NCBI RefSeq assembly: GCF_004923255.1 | Contig: NZ_QYRT01000009.1 | Location: 1-64,000, forward strand | Direction of reading: 5' to 3' | Length of the DNA: 64,000 nt | DNA from: Subtercola vilae | Lineage (GTDB): Bacteria > Actinomycetota > Actinomycetes > Actinomycetales > Microbacteriaceae | Part shown: in pieces, positions 8,929 through 17,972 of the stretch | Numbering within the stretch: position 1 is the stretch's first letter | Layout: every line of letters begins with the position of its first letter | Notes under the pieces: model-generated | Databases searched by the model: none | Told to the model about the DNA's origin: nothing | The model's input: the letters and a program-made list of their open reading frames with translations, nothing else | Program-made: the position numbers and the translations under genes

Positions 8929-9394
8929 GGTCGCCGCCTCTCAGCTGGTCGACCATGTGGTCGAGAACGTCGTCGAGCAGGCCGAGGCCGTCTTTCACGC
9001 CGCCGGTCGAGCCCGGAAGGTTCAGCACAATGGTCGACCCGGCGACGCCGGCCACGCCGCGAGAGAGCAGGGCGCTCGCGACCTTCAGCGAGCCGCGGCG
9101 GCGGAGCTCCTCTGCGAAGCCCGGAATCTCGTAGTCGAGTAGCGCGCGCGTCTGGTCGGGGGTGCGGTCGCCGGGATGGATGCCCGTTCCTCCGCTGGTC
9201 ACGACGAGGGTGGGCGAACCGGCGATGATCTGGGCCAGCGCGGTGCCGACCCCGGGGCCGTCGGCGACGACGAGGGGGTCGCCCACCGACCATCCACGGC
9301 CCGTCAGCCACTCGGCGATCAGAGGGCCCGTTCGGTCGGTGTACACGCCCGTCGCGGCCCTCGTCGATGCGATGAGTACTACCGCGGTGTTCAC
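8918..9394 (-). CDS. mogA: MogA/MoaB-type molybdopterin adenylyltransferase
   Basis: 158 residues. It adenylylates molybdopterin before Mo insertion by MoeA. The MoCF-binding fold is shown by TSGGTGIHPGDRTPDQT and LPGSTGGVKDGL. The GTG start at 9394 overlaps the moaC stop (GTGA), and its 3' end overlaps moaE by 11 bases, so the operon is tightly coupled. Confidence 0.94.
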   Translation of the reverse strand: MNTAVVLIASTRAATGVYTDRTGPLIAEWLTGRGWSVGDPLVVADGPGVGTALAQIIAGSPTLVVTSGGTGIHPGDRTPDQTRALLDYEIPGFAEELRRRGSLKVASALLSRGVAGVAGSTIVLNLPGSTGGVKDGLGLLDDVLDHMVDQLRGGDHER

Positions 9395-9924
9395 GCGTCG
9401 CCCCGCACCCAGTCGCCGCTCTTGCCGCCGGTCTTCGAGACGACCTCGATACCGGTGATGCTGGCGTGCTTGTCGACGGCTTTGATCATGTCGTAGAGGG
9501 TGAGGGCGGCGATGGATGCGGCAGTGAGGGCTTCCATTTCGACGCCGGTGACGCCGGTGGTCTTCACCATGGTCTCGATGAGCACGCGGTCGTCTGACGC
9601 GGTGAAGTCGATGGTCGCGCCTGACAGTGGCAGTGGGTGGCAGAGCGGAATGAGGCTCGACGTCTGTTTGGCGCCCATGATGCCGGCAATGCGGGCCGTG
9701 GCGAGGGCTTCGCCTTTGGGGAGTTCGCCGGCCATGAGCATGGCGATCACGTCGGGCCGGGTGATGAGGGTGGCGCGGGCGTGCGCGACGCGCTTGGTGA
9801 CGGGTTTGTCGGTGACGTCGACCATGAGAACGGCGCCGTCGGGGCGCACATGGGTGAGGGCGGGTGCGGTTGCGTGGTCGCCCGCCGCCGCTGCGCCCCT
9901 GTGGCGTCCTGCATGGTCACTCAT
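9391..9924 (-). CDS. moaC: Cyclic pyranopterin monophosphate synthase MoaC
   Basis: 177 residues, slightly long because of a His/Ala-rich N-terminal stretch of about 20 residues. MoaC acts after MoaA to form cyclic pyranopterin monophosphate. Diagnostic segments are GELPKGEALATARIAGIMGA, LIPLCHPLPL, GVEMEALTAAS and YDMIKAVDK. It overlaps moeA upstream by 8 bases and mogA downstream by 4. Confidence 0.96.
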   Translation of the reverse strand: MSDHAGRHRGAAAAGDHATAPALTHVRPDGAVLMVDVTDKPVTKRVAHARATLITRPDVIAMLMAGELPKGEALATARIAGIMGAKQTSSLIPLCHPLPLSGATIDFTASDDRVLIETMVKTTGVTGVEMEALTAASIAALTLYDMIKAVDKHASITGIEVVSKTGGKSGDWVRGDA

Positions 9925-11257
9925 CGATCCTCCACACCATCACGGGGTCGCCGGCGTCGAGGTGTTCGACGTCGGCCGGAATGTGCACGAGGGCGTTCGA
10001 GGAGGCATACGAGTGCAGCAGGTGCGAGCTCGGCCCTCCGACGAGTTCGACGGTGCCGTCGTCGTGCACGAACCCCCGCCGAACCTGATAGACCCCGGGC
10101 GGGGAGTCGGTGGCGCCGATGATCATCGCTACCTCGCGCATCCGGTCGGCCGGCTCGCTCTGGGCAAGTCGGCGAAGAGCTGGCCGCACGAACATCTCGA
10201 ACGACACCAGCGCGCTCACCGGGTTGCCTGGCAGGCTGAGCACCGGCCGCACCACGTCGTCGAGGGTCGCTCGACCGAATCCCTGGGGGCCGCCGGGCTG
10301 CATGGCCACCGTGCCGAATTCGACGCCGAGCGGGCCGAGGGCGTCGCGCACCACTTCGCGGGCGCCCGCACTCACCCCGCCCACGGTGATGATGAGGTCG
10401 TGTGCGCTGGCGTGGGCGGCGAGGATGCCCAGCAGATCTACCGCGTCATCAGAGCGGCACGGAACCGCCGTCACCTCGCACCCGGCTTCGATCAGCGCCA
10501 CGCTGAGCGACACGCTGTTCGCGTCGAAGATCTGCCCGGCGCCGAGCGTTGTGCCGGGCTCGCGGATCTCGTGCCCGGTCGACACCAGCAGCACCCGGAT
10601 GCGCCGCACCACGTCGATGACGGTCAGGCCGGTGCCGGCGATGACGCCGAGCTGGGCCGGGCCGAGCGGGCTGCCGGCGGGCAGCAGCACGGCTCCGGCG
10701 CGCACGTCGCTGCCGGTGCGGCGGATGAACGTGCCAGGGGTGACGGGTTCGATGAAGCTGACCGTGGCGGGCGCGCTGGCCGCGACAGGGGTATCGCTGG
10801 TCGCGCCAGACGCTTCGGGCGTCTCCTCGGCGGTCTCACTCGACGCAATCGCAGCGAACCGCGGCGGAATCGCCTGCTCGATCGGCACGATCGCGTCGGC
10901 CCCGGGAGGCACCGGCGCCCCCGTCATGATGGGTGCCGCCGTGCCCGAAGCCAGGGGTTCCGCTCCGTCGCCGGCCGCGATCTGCGCCGCCACGAGCAGC
11001 TCGACCGGGTTCTCGGGCGACGCCGTCACGAGGTCGAACCACGAGACCGCGTAGCCGTCCATTTGTGAATTGTCGAAGTTCGGCAGATCGGTGGGCGAGA
11101 GCAGGTCGCTGGCCAGAACCCGCGCGCGAAACTCTCCCGAGTGCTCGGCGAGTCGCTGAGGAGACACCTCGAGCAGCTCGCTCACCCGGTTCTCGAAGAG
11201 CGGCGCGAGCAGCGCGTCGACGGCTGCCCGGTGTTCTTCAGTGCTGCGACGGTTCAC
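9917..11257 (-). CDS. moeA: Molybdopterin molybdenumtransferase MoeA
   Basis: About 446 residues. MoeA inserts molybdate into adenylylated molybdopterin. It shows NFDNSQMDGYAV, ITVGGVSAGAREVVRDAL and LPGNPVSALVSFEMFVRPAL. Residues 185-215 form an Ala/Ser/Thr-rich insertion that looks like a linker. I chose the GTG at 11257, with CAGGAT upstream; an in-frame start 16 codons earlier is possible. It is the first gene of the minus-strand moeA-moaC-mogA-moaE operon and is divergent from moaA across 97 bases. Confidence 0.93.
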   Translation of the reverse strand: MNRRSTEEHRAAVDALLAPLFENRVSELLEVSPQRLAEHSGEFRARVLASDLLSPTDLPNFDNSQMDGYAVSWFDLVTASPENPVELLVAAQIAAGDGAEPLASGTAAPIMTGAPVPPGADAIVPIEQAIPPRFAAIASSETAEETPEASGATSDTPVAASAPATVSFIEPVTPGTFIRRTGSDVRAGAVLLPAGSPLGPAQLGVIAGTGLTVIDVVRRIRVLLVSTGHEIREPGTTLGAGQIFDANSVSLSVALIEAGCEVTAVPCRSDDAVDLLGILAAHASAHDLIITVGGVSAGAREVVRDALGPLGVEFGTVAMQPGGPQGFGRATLDDVVRPVLSLPGNPVSALVSFEMFVRPALRRLAQSEPADRMREVAMIIGATDSPPGVYQVRRGFVHDDGTVELVGGPSSHLLHSYASSNALVHIPADVEHLDAGDPVMVWRIDE

Positions 11258-11342
11258 ACGACCATCCTGCCCCACACTGCCCTCACTGCGGCACCCTGTT
11301 GTCAATCTGTGCGCGAAGTCAGAAAGCGGGCCGCAAAACTCT

Positions 11343-11348
11343 TACTCT
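11343..11348 (+). promoter_or_regulatory. -10 box of leaderless moaA promoter
   Basis: TACTCT ends 6 bases before the moaA ATG at 11355 and no Shine-Dalgarno sequence precedes that ATG. This places the transcription start at or within a base of the start codon. Confidence 0.55.
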
Positions 11349-11354
11349 TGATGA

Positions 11355-12473
11355 ATGACTGTGATGCTCGGTGTTCCCCAGGTGCGTCTCGGCTCGCCGG
11401 GCGGAGCGGGGGCGTCGCAGCTCGCGCAGTACGGCGCCCGCCCGAGTTCGGCGAGTGCGCCCGGGCTGGTCGACAGCTTCGGCCGCTCGGCCACCGACCT
11501 GCGCATCTCGCTCACAGACAAGTGCAACCTGCGCTGCACGTACTGCATGCCGGCCGAGGGTCTTCCGTTTTTGCCGACACCGAAGCTGATGCAGCGCGAC
11601 GAGATCGTGCGTCTCGCCCGCCTGGCCACCGAGCGCCTGGGGGTTCGCCAGGTGCGCTTCACGGGTGGCGAGCCCCTGCTTCGCAAAGACCTGGTCGAGA
11701 TCATCCGGGGCGTAGCAGCTCTGGATGCCCGCCCAGAGATCTCGCTGACGACCAACGCCATCGGGCTGGCCGGCCGCGCTGTCGCCCTCGCTGATGCAGG
11801 GCTTGACCGTGTGAACGTTTCGCTCGACTCGATCTGCGCCGAGACGTTCGCCATCATCACTCGTCGGCCGTTTCTCGACAAGGTGCTGAAAGGTATCGAT
11901 TCGCTCGGCGCTGCGGGCATCGGGCATACCAAGATCAACGCCGTGCTCATTCCCGGCGTCAACGACACCGAGGGGCCCGACCTGCTCGCGTGGGCGCTGG
12001 CGGGCGGGCATCAGCTGCGCTTCATCGAGCAGATGCCGCTTGACGCCGACCACATCTGGGACCGCGACATCATGATCACCGCGGCCGAGATGCGTCGCCG
12101 CCTCTCCGAACGCTTTCAGCTGACGCCCGACAGCGAGCCTCGCGACGGTTCGCCCGCCGAGCTCTACCAGGTGCGCGCCCGCGGTGCGTCGCTCGACGAC
12201 CCCTCGCTCGGAACGGTGGGCATCATCGCTTCGGTCACCGAAGCCTTCTGCGAAGACTGCCGCCGCACCCGCCTCACCGCTGAGGGCGGGGTGCGCAGCT
12301 GCCTCTTCTCGCACACTGAGACCGACCTGCTCGGCCCGATGCGTGCCGGGGCCGGCGACGACGAGGTGGCCGACCTCTGGCGGGCCGCCATGTGGGCGAA
12401 ACCGTCGGGGCACGGAATGAACGCGGCCGGGTTCGTGCAGCCTGAGCGGCCGATGAGTGCCATCGGTGGTTGA
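11355..12473 (+). CDS. moaA: GTP 3',8-cyclase MoaA (radical SAM)
   Basis: 372 residues. It performs the first step of Moco synthesis on GTP. The N-terminal radical-SAM cluster is C57, C61 and C64 (DKCNLRCTYCMP), with FTGGEPLLRKDL. The C-terminal substrate-binding cluster is CEDCRRTRLTAEGGVRSC, and the protein ends in the Gly-Gly that MoaA needs. About 45 extra N-terminal residues precede the fold. A -10 box 6 bases before the ATG suggests a leaderless mRNA. It overlaps moaD by 17 bases. Confidence 0.96.
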   Translation: MTVMLGVPQVRLGSPGGAGASQLAQYGARPSSASAPGLVDSFGRSATDLRISLTDKCNLRCTYCMPAEGLPFLPTPKLMQRDEIVRLARLATERLGVRQVRFTGGEPLLRKDLVEIIRGVAALDARPEISLTTNAIGLAGRAVALADAGLDRVNVSLDSICAETFAIITRRPFLDKVLKGIDSLGAAGIGHTKINAVLIPGVNDTEGPDLLAWALAGGHQLRFIEQMPLDADHIWDRDIMITAAEMRRRLSERFQLTPDSEPRDGSPAELYQVRARGASLDDPSLGTVGIIASVTEAFCEDCRRTRLTAEGGVRSCLFSHTETDLLGPMRAGAGDDEVADLWRAAMWAKPSGHGMNAAGFVQPERPMSAIGG

Positions 12474-12798
12474 GGTGGCGGGCGCTGGTCGCGGCGCGGC
12501 GGCAGGTGAGGGCGCGGCTGATCTTGATGGCGGCACTGCGGCGGGTGCCGGCTTGATTCGGGTGCGCGTGCGGGTGCGGTATTTCGCTGCGGCGAAGGCG
12601 GCGGCGGGTGTGGCAGAAGAGTTGCGTGACGTCGACTCCGGATGCACGGTCGATGACCTGCTCGTGACCGCGGGCCTCGCGTCGCTGCCGGTCTTCGGTC
12701 GCAGCACCTTCCTCGTCAACGGGGTCGCCGCCGCGCGAACCCAACCGTTGTACGACGGAGACACCCTCGACGTGCTGCCCCCCTTCGCCGGCGGCTGA
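12457..12798 (+). CDS. moaD: Molybdopterin synthase sulfur-carrier subunit MoaD
   Basis: Up to 113 residues. The C-terminal ~82 residues are a ubiquitin-like MoaD fold from VRVRYFAAAKAAAG to DGDTLDVLPPFAGG, ending in the Gly-Gly that is adenylylated and thiocarboxylated. The first ~32 residues are Gly/Ala-rich with no known role, so the true start may be an internal one such as the TTG near 12553. The listed GTG at 12457 overlaps moaA. Its partners in the window are MoaE and the MoeB-rhodanese encoded convergently. Confidence 0.88.
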   Translation: MPSVVEVAGAGRGAAAGEGAADLDGGTAAGAGLIRVRVRVRYFAAAKAAAGVAEELRDVDSGCTVDDLLVTAGLASLPVFGRSTFLVNGVAAARTQPLYDGDTLDVLPPFAGG

Positions 12799-12837
12799 TC
12801 CCCGCCGCCCAGCCCCACCTCACCCGGTCATCCAGTC

Positions 12838-12882
12838 GGCGAAGTTTGTGGGTGTGGCGCGGTAGCACCCGCAAACTTCGCC
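12838..12882. terminator. Long imperfect palindrome between convergent moaD and moeB
   Basis: GGCGAAGTTTGTGGGTG (12838-12854) pairs with CACCCGCAAACTTCGCC (12866-12882) with one mismatch around an 11-base loop. It sits between convergent genes and could terminate both, but no T-run follows. It may instead be one copy of a dispersed palindromic repeat. Confidence 0.55.
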
Positions 12883-12934
12883 GAGTCGATGGGATCCGGT
12901 GGCGGCCGGGGGTGGCGAGGCGGGGTGGTGAGGG

Positions 12935-14188
12935 TCAGTACCGCGGCAGGGTCGGGTCGATGAGGGCGGCCCAGGCATCGATGCCGCCCTCGACGAAGGT
13001 GACGTCGGAGTAGCCCGACTGGAGGAGCACGTCGCGTGCGTAGCGCGAGCGTCCGTCGTGGTGGCAGTGCACGAGCACCTCGGCGGTCTGCGGGATGAGC
13101 GCGCGTGCCGCATCCGAAAGCAGCGAGTCGAGGGGAACGAGTTCGGCACCCTCGATCGCGACGGCGTCGTGCTCCCACTCCTCGCGCACGTCGACGAGCA
13201 CGAAGTCGTCGGTGCCCGCGGCCCGTGCGGCCAGGCGCTCGGCGAGCATGTCGACGGTGACAGAGGGCGAGCGACGCGGCACTGAGCTGGCGGCGGGTGC
13301 GGTTGCGGGTGCGGCGGTGGCGCGCGCGGTATCTGGGGTCATCGGACTGCTCCCATCGGAGGTGGCGGTGCTGTCGGTTGTCGGGCGGCTCTCAGCGGTG
13401 TCGGAGAGCGGGGGATTGCTTTCGGCGGCGGCCCTGAACGGCACGATCGTGAACGTCGAATCGAGGGCGTCGACCACCAGGATGCGCCCGAACAGCGGCT
13501 CGCCGAACCCGACGATGAGCTTCAGCGCCTCGGCCGCCATGGCTGATCCCACGACGCCGCAGAGCGGCCCGAGCACGCCGGCCACCGCGCACGATTCAGC
13601 TTCGTCGTCGGCGGGAGGGGTGGGGAAGAGGTGGCGGAGGTCTACTGCTCCGCCCGGCGCGAGCGGCCAGAACGTCGACACCTGCCCGTCGAACCTCAGC
13701 ACCGAACCCCAGATGTAGGGCATCCGGAGCAGGGCTGCCGTGTCGTTTGCGAGGTAGCGGGCGGCGAAGTTGTCGGTTGCGTCGACGACGAGGTCGTAGC
13801 CCGAGAGAATGCGAGCGGCAGTGCGCCCGGTGAGGCGTTCGTCGTGCAGCTGAACCGTGACGTGCGGGTTCAGGCTCCGGATGCCCGCTTCTGCCGACCG
13901 CGTCTTCAACTCACCGACCGCCGCCACTGTGTGAATGGTCTGCCGCTGCAGGTTCGACACGTCGACCGTGTCGAAATCGACAATGCCGAGCGTGCCGACC
14001 CCGGCCGCCGCCAGGTAGGTCAGAACCGGCGACCCGAGCCCGCCCGCGCCGATCACCAGCACCCGCGCAGCCTTCAGCCGGCGCTGACCCTCGACGCCGA
14101 TCTGCGGCAGCCTGATCTGGCGCGAATACCGCCGTCGTTCGGCGTCGTCGAGCTCTGAACCCGGTGCGACGAGGGGTGTGCGTGCCAT
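12935..14188 (-). CDS. moeB: MoeB/ThiF-type adenylyltransferase fused to rhodanese
   Basis: 417 residues. The N-terminal ThiF/MoeB domain carries the nucleotide motif GAGGLGSPVLTYLAAAGVG, then DTVDVSNLQRQTIH and DATDNFAARYLAND. After a Ser/Thr/Ala linker (about 270-315), the C-terminal rhodanese domain has VLVDVREEWEHD and LVHCHHDGRSRYA with the active-site cysteine. Such MoeBR proteins activate MoaD and provide its sulfur. The two CxxC zinc pairs of E. coli MoeB are absent; DLRHLFPTPP stands where CxxC is expected. The ATG at 14188 follows TAAACT by 7 bases, suggesting a leaderless mRNA. Confidence 0.92.
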   Translation of the reverse strand: MARTPLVAPGSELDDAERRRYSRQIRLPQIGVEGQRRLKAARVLVIGAGGLGSPVLTYLAAAGVGTLGIVDFDTVDVSNLQRQTIHTVAAVGELKTRSAEAGIRSLNPHVTVQLHDERLTGRTAARILSGYDLVVDATDNFAARYLANDTAALLRMPYIWGSVLRFDGQVSTFWPLAPGGAVDLRHLFPTPPADDEAESCAVAGVLGPLCGVVGSAMAAEALKLIVGFGEPLFGRILVVDALDSTFTIVPFRAAAESNPPLSDTAESRPTTDSTATSDGSSPMTPDTARATAAPATAPAASSVPRRSPSVTVDMLAERLAARAAGTDDFVLVDVREEWEHDAVAIEGAELVPLDSLLSDAARALIPQTAEVLVHCHHDGRSRYARDVLLQSGYSDVTFVEGGIDAWAALIDPTLPRY

Positions 14189-14195
14189 GGCCCCC

Positions 14196-14201
14196 AGTTT
14201 A
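14196..14201 (-). promoter_or_regulatory. -10 box of leaderless moeB promoter
   Basis: On the minus strand TAAACT is followed by 7 bases and then the moeB ATG. Those 7 bases (GGGGGCC) are too close to the ATG for a good ribosome-binding site. Confidence 0.5.
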
Positions 14202-14278
14202 CCGGCGCACGTGTCACGGCACCCCGTGATGCCCGGCCCCTGTACCGTAGACGCAAGCCTCACTCGAAAGGTCGCCCG

Positions 14279-17200
14279 GTGTACCTGAAAAGCCTGACCC
14301 TCAAGGGGTTCAAGTCTTTCGCGCAGCCCACGACGTTCGCGTTCGAGACCGGAGTGACCTGCGTGGTCGGCCCGAACGGCTCGGGCAAGAGCAATGTGGT
14401 CGACGCGCTGGCCTGGGTGATGGGCGAGCAGGGTGTGAAGACGCTTCGCGGCGGCAAGATGGAAGACGTCATCTTCGCGGGCACGGCCACTCGCGGCCCG
14501 CTCGGCCGGGCCGAGGTCATTCTGACCATCGACAACTCCGACGGCGCTCTGCCGATCGACTACTCCGAAGTGACCATCAGCCGCACGCTGTTCCGCAACG
14601 GCGGCAGCGAGTACGCCATCAACGGCGACGCGTGCCGGCTGCTCGATGTGCAGGAGCTGCTCAGCGACTCCGGCCTCGGGCGGGAGATGCACGTGATCGT
14701 GGGCCAGGGCCAGCTCGACGCGGTGCTGCACGCCACACCCGAGGGGCGGCGTGGATTCATTGAGGAGGCCGCGGGCATCCTGAAGCATCGCCGCCGCAAA
14801 GAGAAGACCGCTCGAAAGCTCGAAGCCATGCAGGCGAACCTCACGCGGCTGAGCGACTTGGCGGGCGAGATCCGGCGCCAGCTGAAACCTCTGGGTCGCC
14901 AGGCCGAGGTGGCGAAAGAGGCCCAGGGCATCGCCTCGATCGTGCGGGATGCCCGTGCCCGCCTGCTGGCCGACGAAGTGGTCACCTTGAGAGCTGCCCT
15001 GGACACCCACTCGAAGAGCGAGAACGAGCGGCGCACCGAGCGCATCGTGCTGCAGGAACAGCTCGAACAGAACCAGTTGCGTATCGAACGCATCGAGCGG
15101 GCCCAAGTGGGCGACGCCGTCGACCTCGCGCGCCGCACCGCTTTCGGCCTCGAATCGGTGCAGGAGCGCCTGCGCGGCCTCTATACGCTCGCCAATCAGC
15201 GCCTGGCGCTGCTCGGCTCTGAGCAGGAGAATTCGGCCGCCGCGCCGGGCGTCTCGCCCACGATGGTCGCCGATTCGAAGATCGAGGCGACGCGCCTCGC
15301 CGGGGGAGTCGTGGCTGCCGAGCAGGCGTGGCACGGCGCTCAGGCACTGACCCTCGCCGCGCGGCAGGCGCTCGACGCGGCCGACGAGCAGATCGCCGCG
15401 CAGAGTGCGCTGGTCTCGCGGCACGACCTCGAGATCTCGAAGCTCGCCGGCCAGCTCGAGTCGGCCAACTCGCGGCTCGCGGCCGTTCGCGGCGAAGACC
15501 TGCGGCAGCAGAACGCGCTCGACGCGGCCCACGACCGCCGCGAACGCCTGCAGATCGAGTTCGTCGCCCTCGAGGCCGAGGCGGCCACCTCCGACGCGGG
15601 CGAGACCGACCTCGATGAGGCCTACGAGTTCGCGCAGGCGGCCGTGTTCGAGGCCGAGGCCGAGATCGAGCAGCTTCGGGATGCCCTGCACGCGCACCAA
15701 CGCGAACGAGATGCCCTGGCAGGCAAGGCCAGCGCGCTGTCGATGGCGCTCTCGCAGAAAGACGGATCGAGCGAACTCGCGGCCTCCGGCCTCGCCGGTG
15801 TGCGCGGGCTCGTCGCCGAGAACGTTCAGGTCACGCCGGGGTTCGAGGCAGCCATCGCGGCGGCGCTCGGGTCGCTCGCCGACGGGGTGCTGGCCGAGAC
15901 GCGCGATGACGCCTTCGCGGCGCTCGAGCACGCGCGGGCGGGCGATATGGGTCGGGTCGAGGTGATTGTGGCGGCGGGGGGTTCTGCGGCTATGGCGGCT
16001 GCGAAGAGTGCAGGTGTTGGTGTTGGTGCGCGTTCTCCGAGCTGGAATGCTTCGGTTGCCGAAGCCGGCCTCACACCCGCCGCCGAAGTGGTCGTCGCGC
16101 CGGCGGGCGTGAAAGCGCTTCTCTTCGCGACCCTTATCGCGAACGACATCGCGGCGGCACGAGCCGCGTGGAAGGTGCTTGAGAGCGAGGATGGCGACGC
16201 CGGGCATCCGGAAACCCTCCCGGTGACGATCATCACGAAGGGCGGCGACGTGCTCACGGAGTACGTGCTGCGCGGCGGCTCGGGCGCGAAACGGTCGCGG
16301 CTCGAGCTGGTGGCGGAGCGGGATGCGGCGTCTGACCGGCTCGAGATCGTGACGGCCGACATCGATCGTGCCACGTTCGCTTTGGCCGAACAGCGCGGAA
16401 TTCTGCAGAACGCGAAGCAGCAGTCGACGGCGGCGCTGCAGGCACTGCGTGAATTCGACTCGCGGCTCGCGGCGCAGACCGAGCGGCTCTCGCGGCTGCG
16501 CGCTCAGGTCGATGCGAGTCAGGGTGAGTTCGAACGGCTCGAGCGCTCGCGTGCGGCTGCCGGCGAAACCGTGGCGGGGGCACTGGCGGCGGCCGAGAAG
16601 GCGCGTGTCGAACTCGATGCGGCGCGCAGTCGGCCCCGCCCGATTCTCGATGTGAGTTCGCGCGACGATCTGCTCGGAGCCCTCGAGAAGGCGCGCGACG
16701 GCGAACTCGACGCGCGGCTGCAGCTCGAGACCGTGCGGGAGCGGGTGCGGGCCGAACAGGCTCGCGTGGTCGCGCTCGAACGGCAACTCGAAAGCGAGCG
16801 CCAGGCGGCGGAGGAGGCGGCCCGGCGCGCGGTGATTCGGCGCCGGCAGGTCGATGCGGCCACGGCCGTCGCCGAAAGCCTGCCAGAGGTGCTCGACTCG
16901 GTCGACCGTTCGGTGGCAGCTGCCCGGCTCGAACTCGCCCAGAGTGAGGCCGAACGGGCCGAACAGAATGCCGAACTGACCGATCTGCGCAAGCTCGAGG
17001 CGGGGCTCCGGCAACGCTTGCAGGGCATCACCGAGAACGTGCACGGGCTCGAACTGCAGATCTACGAGAAGAAGTTGCACCTGTCGAGCGTGCTCGAACG
17101 GGTGGGTTCTGAGCTCGGCATGGTGGAGGCCGATCTGGTCGAGGAGTACGGGCCCGATCAGCCGATTCCGATGGATGTTCGGGGCGCCGGCCCCGCTCTG

Positions 17201-17956
17201 ATCAGCCGAACGGCCGGTGCGGCTCCTTCGGGGGCATCCGGAACCGAATCGCAGGGGGGCGACCACGCGGGCCCGGCCGACCCCGAAACCGTTCCGTTCG
17301 ACCGCGACGAGCAGAAGCGCCGCCTGGCCCGCGCGGAGCGCATGCTCGCCGAACTAGGCCGCGTGAACCCGCTCGCACTCGAAGAGTTCGACGCACTCGA
17401 GCAGCGGCACAAATTTCTCACCGAACAGCTCACCGACCTCACGAACACGCGCAAAGACCTGCTCACGATCATCGACGAGATCGACGACAAGATGAAGTAC
17501 ATCTTCGAGGCCGCCTTCAACGACACGCGGGACGCCTTCGCCGAGGTGTTTCCCGTGCTGTTTCCCGGCGGAACCGGGAGTATCTCACTCACCGACCCTT
17601 CGGATCTGCTCACGACGGGGGTCGAGGTCAGTGTGAAGCCGGCGGGCAAGAAGATCGAGCGGCTGTCTCTGCTCTCGGGCGGCGAACGTTCGCTCGCCGC
17701 CGTGGCGCTGCTGATCGCCATCTTCAAGGCGCGCCCCAGCCCGTTCTACATCATGGACGAGGTCGAGGCCGCCCTCGACGACGCCAACCTGGGGCGTCTG
17801 CTCACGATCTTCCAAGACCTGCGACAGACCTCGCAGCTCATCGTCATCACCCACCAGAAGCGCACGATGGAGATCGCTGACGCGCTGTACGGCGTCTCGA
17901 TGCGGCAAGACGGGGTGTCGGCCGTGATCGGCCAGCGGGTCGAGGTGGCGTCGTGA
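14279..17956 (+). CDS. smc: Chromosome segregation ATPase SMC
   Basis: 1225 residues, full length for bacterial SMC. Walker A is GPNGSGKSN at 31-39. Two long Gln/Glu/Arg/Ala-rich coiled-coil arms flank a hinge (GLAGVRGLVAENVQVTPGF and following). The C-terminal head has the signature LSLLSGGERSLAA and Walker B FYIMDEVEAALDDAN. It compacts and segregates the chromosome with ScpA/ScpB, which are not in this window. The GTG start at 14279 has GAAAGG 8 bases upstream. It is the first gene of a plus-strand run to ffh. Confidence 0.97.
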   Translation: MYLKSLTLKGFKSFAQPTTFAFETGVTCVVGPNGSGKSNVVDALAWVMGEQGVKTLRGGKMEDVIFAGTATRGPLGRAEVILTIDNSDGALPIDYSEVTISRTLFRNGGSEYAINGDACRLLDVQELLSDSGLGREMHVIVGQGQLDAVLHATPEGRRGFIEEAAGILKHRRRKEKTARKLEAMQANLTRLSDLAGEIRRQLKPLGRQAEVAKEAQGIASIVRDARARLLADEVVTLRAALDTHSKSENERRTERIVLQEQLEQNQLRIERIERAQVGDAVDLARRTAFGLESVQERLRGLYTLANQRLALLGSEQENSAAAPGVSPTMVADSKIEATRLAGGVVAAEQAWHGAQALTLAARQALDAADEQIAAQSALVSRHDLEISKLAGQLESANSRLAAVRGEDLRQQNALDAAHDRRERLQIEFVALEAEAATSDAGETDLDEAYEFAQAAVFEAEAEIEQLRDALHAHQRERDALAGKASALSMALSQKDGSSELAASGLAGVRGLVAENVQVTPGFEAAIAAALGSLADGVLAETRDDAFAALEHARAGDMGRVEVIVAAGGSAAMAAAKSAGVGVGARSPSWNASVAEAGLTPAAEVVVAPAGVKALLFATLIANDIAAARAAWKVLESEDGDAGHPETLPVTIITKGGDVLTEYVLRGGSGAKRSRLELVAERDAASDRLEIVTADIDRATFALAEQRGILQNAKQQSTAALQALREFDSRLAAQTERLSRLRAQVDASQGEFERLERSRAAAGETVAGALAAAEKARVELDAARSRPRPILDVSSRDDLLGALEKARDGELDARLQLETVRERVRAEQARVVALERQLESERQAAEEAARRAVIRRRQVDAATAVAESLPEVLDSVDRSVAAARLELAQSEAERAEQNAELTDLRKLEAGLRQRLQGITENVHGLELQIYEKKLHLSSVLERVGSELGMVEADLVEEYGPDQPIPMDVRGAGPALISRTAGAAPSGASGTESQGGDHAGPADPETVPFDRDEQKRRLARAERMLAELGRVNPLALEEFDALEQRHKFLTEQLTDLTNTRKDLLTIIDEIDDKMKYIFEAAFNDTRDAFAEVFPVLFPGGTGSISLTDPSDLLTTGVEVSVKPAGKKIERLSLLSGGERSLAAVALLIAIFKARPSPFYIMDEVEAALDDANLGRLLTIFQDLRQTSQLIVITHQKRTMEIADALYGVSMRQDGVSAVIGQRVEVAS

Positions 17957-17972
17957 GGGGCGGAGTGCGACC

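Noticed and set aside
11258-11354. Moco riboswitch before moaA
   Set aside because: Only 97 bases separate moeA and moaA, no such fold is evident, and a -10 box lies 6 bases before the moaA ATG.
14189-17266. Minus-strand open frame extending moeB upstream through most of smc (1443 residues in all)
   Set aside because: It is the antisense shadow of smc in high-GC DNA; real MoeB homology begins at the ATG at 14188, which has its own promoter.
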